Assembly: GCA_022316685.1 (NCBI GenBank)
Contig: JAKJHU010000134.1
Coordinates: 124,001-188,000 of the forward strand
DNA length: 64,000 nucleotides
Direction of reading: 5' to 3'
DNA from: Progne subis subis
Lineage: Eukaryota; Chordata; Aves; Passeriformes; Hirundinidae
Of this stretch, positions 60,413 to 64,000 are shown piece after piece. The position numbers and the translations under genes were made by a program. Position 1 is the stretch's first letter; each line of letters opens with the position of its first letter. The notes under the pieces are model-generated. The model saw only the letters and a program-made list of their open reading frames with translations, was not told where the DNA came from and ran no database searches.

Positions 60413-60856
60413 TGTGGAATGGCCGGGGTTGAAATGGACCTTAAAGCTCATCCAGTGTCATCCCAGCCATGTGCATGGACACCTTCCACTGTCCCAGGCT
60501 GCTCCAAGCCCCAGTGTCCAACCTGGCCTTGGGCACTGCCAGGGATCCAGGGGCAGCCACAGCTGCTCTGGGCACCCTGTGCCAGGGCCTCAACACCCTG
60601 CCAGGGAACAATTCCTGCCCAAGATCCCACCCAGCCCTGCCCTCTGGCACTGGGAACCATTCCCTGGATCCTGTCACTGCAGTTCCTGAGGAACTGTCCC
60701 GCTCTGGTTTCCCTGCAGCTCCTCAGACCCTGGAAGGAGCTGTGGGGTCTCCACACAACATTCTTCTCTCCAGGCTGAGCAGCCCCAGCTCTCCCAGCCT
60801 GGCTCCACAGGGGAGGTGTTCCAGTCCCCTCAGCACCTCTGTGGGTTCCCCACAAC
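60413..60856 (-). mobile_element. CR1 LINE fragment, minus strand
   Basis: Begins 'tgtggaatggccggggttga', 'aatggaccttaaagctcatc', then 'ccttccactgtcccaggctg', the same 3' end as the 25.3-kb copy. It continues through 'tggggtctccacacaacatt', 'ctccaggctgagcagcccca', 'gctctcccagcctggctcca' and 'ggaggtgttccagtcccctc'. The minus frame carries VPRAAVAAPGSLAVPKARLD, the CR1 ORF2 C-terminal block. The 3' terminal ATTCTATG repeats are eroded. It lacks the internal sequence that the other two copies share between about 1495 and 1690, so it represents a different branch of the subfamily. Confidence 0.9.
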
Positions 60857-63800
60857 ACTGTGACAATGATCACTAGGTACCATTCAACACATGGAAAAAT
60901 ACCAAGCAACTCGCCCTGCCAAAAACTATCCAGCCAAGCAAGCACCTCAGGTTACTGCAAAGCCAATAAAGCAATAATGCCTGCCCCCACAGCCATCTTC
61001 TCTGCTCTCACCTCCTTTCTCTGCTTCTCTATCATTTGAGAAATCTTTGAAAGCTGCCCATCTTATTTATTCATTCACCCCATAATATCTTGTGGGATGC
61101 AAAATAAACTGAGTTTGTGCTCTTTCAGAGGTGCACATCTATTATTTCCACAGTTATCAGCATTCCACTGAATGGGAAGGTGCCACTCTTGCAGCAATGC
61201 TGTGCGGGCGTGATGGAGTTTGGCTCTGAGAATGGTTTGACCTTTAAAGTTGCTTCAACTCATCTCTGTTTGGGGCATCTCTGTGAGCTCTCCAAGTGTA
61301 CAACAGAAACATCTCTTCTAGTTTTGGGAGGTTCAGCACTACCCAGCTGGAGACATCCATCAGCTGGAATGCACTGCAGGCTTCAGCTGCATGGAGCTGC
61401 AGAGACATCTGCGCCTGCATTTGGTTCTCCCCTGGGACTGGGAACCCTGCAAACTTCACAGAGATTTCCCATCAGCTCGGCTGCCCAATGTGTCAGCTGG
61501 TGCTGTGCAAACTGGCACAGCACAGCTTTGTTTGGATGAATGGTTAGCATTTAAAACACATCCCAGACAAGGTCCTTGGCAAACTGCAAGCAAAGATGTG
61601 TGCTTTGATCGTTCCCATTTGTAACCTCATATCCCCACTCTTGTTTTCCTCCTGCAGCTCCAGTTTCACAGGCAGGCAGCACTGTAGTCATTCAGCTCCA
61701 ATTTTTCCCAGCTGCCCCAAATTCCTGGCCTTCTGCACACAGCCTGACTTAAGTCAAGGACTTAGTGTTTATTAGTGGAGTGCTGAGCAGTAAAACTTCT
61801 ATGCTGAAGCTTGGACAGAGAACACTACAGCCAACACACTTCCTCACAAAAATTCATCACCTTACACCACCTGCACCAAAAAAAGTGCACACCTCTGTGT
61901 GATAAAACAGGTTAATTAGATGTGCAAAACTCTGCTGTCTGTAATCCTATGTGGATGTATCTGCTTTAATCAAAATGCAGATACAAAGCAATACAAACAA
62001 ATAAGCACAAGAAGAATATAGGAAGGTACAGCTGTATTTTGCATTGAGTGTCAGGGGTTAGGTTAGGAGTTCAGTACCAATAGAACCTTACTGCTGGTGA
62101 TGGACATGGGTTCTGCTTTGTACAGCTTTTTAAATCTCTCTTCAGAGAGTTCACTGGAGAGGTTTTGATCTGGGGCTCCTGGCTGCACAGAGAGTGCAGC
62201 CACCCAAGGTCATGCAGCAAGTCAGTAGTTTAATTAGGATTTGATCTCAGAATTTTTCTAGTTCTTGGCTACATGCTCTAACAAGCAGCTGCTACAACCT
62301 TCTAAATATATTTATTTAGATGGTGGCCAAGAATGAAACTTATTCCAGGCAGCTGTGGTCACCACTCATTCTGTTATTCCAAAATCTAGATAAATCACCA
62401 CACAGTGAAGTGCTTGGATAGCAGTTTCATAAGAAGGGATTTGGGAGTTACTGTGGGTTTCAAGCTGGACATGAATCATCACTTGCACAAAAAGAAACTC
62501 CATACTGGGATTATAAGCAAAACTTTGACCTGCAGGACACACAGAGAAATATCTGAGCTCAGCTCAGCACTCACAAGTCCTCAGATAATTTAAGTCCACT
62601 TTTGGGAAACACACTTGGAGAGACACGAATAAATTTGAGAGAAGTCAGGAATGAGGGAAAAAAAAAAAAAAAAAATTAAAAAAAAAATCAGAGACTGAGA
62701 AACACAGCTGCAAGAAAAAAATCCCCCAAAAAATCTAATGGAGAATTCAATCTGCTCACCAAACTATGCTGAGTAGGGCAACAAGCCCAGGGATTACACA
62801 GCAACAAATAAGGTATTGCTTAGAGAGCAGAGAGAACCTGCATAAAGGGGAACAATAGAGGGGTGAAATGGGTGCATTTGTGAGCCACCCTGCTGCAAGG
62901 AGCACAGCGGACACTGAAAGAACACAGCTGAACTGGATTTTGTGGTCCTTTCCAGCACTGCAGTGTGTTGGGATGTACTGGTGTGATGAAACCTTAACCA
63001 CCATTTATGCATTTCAAACATCAAACTGTACCTAGTGTGATGTCTCAGTGGCCACTGGTGTCCACTGGAAAGTCAGTGTCCACCTCTCTCCCACTCACAC
63101 TTGCATCTATGTTATCAAAGCATCCATGCAGAGCTGTCCTCTGATAGACAACTCATCTCCTGTGCCACATTTTTTGTCATACCTCAGGCCCGGAAAGGGG
63201 TTTTGTCTTTGGTAAAACCCAGGGAAGTTTTTCTCAGCCTATTTCTTCATCCTGGTCAAACAGATCAACTATTCCACACGGTGTGGAGTAATCCACCAAC
63301 TTGCTGAGGATTTAATCTCAGCAAAAAGGTTATCACTGGATGCTTAGACGACAGCAGCTCTTTGTTAGGATGGACACCTGAGGAAGATAATTCCTGGCTG
63401 ATCACCAGCTGAGCTCTGAACTAGCTCCTGCTAGTTAGATGCCATAAAATCCATATTTTCTTAAGGTACCAGTGCATGAGAGAGCTCAGGAGAACCTCAT
63501 GGAATTAAAAACTTGTGCTCCCAAGGATTTCCCCAATCCCTCTTCCCACATACAAACAACCCTCTATGGGTGAAGAGACCAAGCCATAGCTTTAGTGACA
63601 TGAACAGCTTGGGAAGAAAATATATACAATATTTCATTCAGAAAGCACCAAATCAAATGTCCGCAAACAAGAGGAATTAGGCTTCAAGTGATATCCTGCA
63701 AAGGTGTTGACACACACTATGCCTTGACAGCCCAGCTGGCAAATGTGGATGTCATTCAGTGCTCGGAATTTCCCAGTGAATGGCATGCCAAAATCTCACT

Positions 63801-64000
63801 AGAATAAGAAAATGTGCACCAAATGCCAATCATTCATTATTTTCTAACTCTCTAAGGAGTATTTTTCATTCTGTTTGGCATTTATAAAGGAAAAAACCCC
63901 ACCATGCCTCTATGAATGAAAATTCTGCACCTTCATATCAAGCCAAGGCTGACACGATGTGTGCAGCCAGGCTTCTCCGAGGGATGGCCATGTGCATGAT
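60857..64000. other. 3.1-kb non-coding stretch to window end
   Basis: No gene seen. A 140-codon plus frame at 61117-61539 overlaps two others and a minus frame, with no domain. A-run pair at 62658-62687. Around 62925-62975 there is a weak CR1-3'-like phrase ('gctgaactggattttgtggt', 'cctttccagcactgcag') that is too degraded to call. The window ends in AT-rich DNA. Confidence 0.5.
62658..62687. repeat. Poly(A) pair A18-TT-A10
   Basis: Two A runs separated by TT. No retrocopy sequence is recognisable upstream. Confidence 0.92.

Noticed and set aside
62925..62975. Possible CR1 3' end ('ggattttgtggtcctttcca')
   Set aside because: Too short and degraded, with no terminal ATTCTATG repeats; mentioned only in the stretch description.
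1..64000. Bacterial-type systems (CRISPR arrays, operons, phage, IS elements)
   Set aside because: The sequence is clearly vertebrate (CR1, LTRs, long microsatellites). The regular arrays present are retrotransposon-derived minisatellites without spacers.

Overview
This window reads as avian nuclear DNA, most likely from a songbird (passerine), and as a gene desert or a very large intron. The strongest evidence is about a dozen fragments of CR1 non-LTR retrotransposons. They carry the CR1 3' signature (short repeats of the type ATTCTATG) and short readable pieces of the CR1 reverse-transcriptase ORF. Two bird-type LTR-retrovirus remnants are also present. No SINE was recognised, as expected for a bird. 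The GC-rich CR1 copies stand out from an AT-rich background.

I found no host protein-coding gene, no convincing exon with splice sites and a family match, and no tRNA, rRNA or other known ncRNA gene. All the long open frames lie in CR1 copies or tandem repeats: 325 codons at 16880-17857, 284 codons at 44959-45813, 282 codons at 1120-1968 and 262 codons at 16194-16982. They are by-products of GC-rich or 3n-periodic sequence.

Layout. 1.1-2.0 kb: GC-rich CR1 copy with a decayed RT motif. 4.0-4.35 kb: minus-strand ERV 3' LTR with its polypurine tract. 5.88-6.10 kb: small CpG-island-like patch, the only sequence that resembles a promoter by composition. 9.7-12.1 kb: three CR1 scraps and a near-perfect 50-bp hairpin. 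14.5-14.76 kb: T-rich tract ending in (ATTTT)21. 16.2-17.8 kb: CR1 copy that contains two separate internal tandem arrays, a 48-bp minisatellite of ten units and a CCCTGTSTGT-type array of about 415 bp. 21.0-21.2 and 25.3-25.8 kb: minus-strand CR1 fragments, flanking an A-skewed 1.8-kb stretch. 27.4 kb: CR1 tail. 33.2-33.75 kb: solo LTR. 38.0-38.6, 44.9-45.6, 46.5-46.7 and 60.4-60.86 kb: more CR1. 48.5-48.7 kb: (CTTTT)34. The remainder is AT-rich single-copy-looking DNA with scattered mononucleotide and dinucleotide runs.

Nothing here supports an operon, a defence system or another multi-gene system. The most interesting object is the CR1 copy at 16.2-17.8 kb, where two unrelated tandem arrays have grown from retrotransposon sequence. 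Everything is judged by eye. Family names come from recall of consensus sequences and not from a database search.
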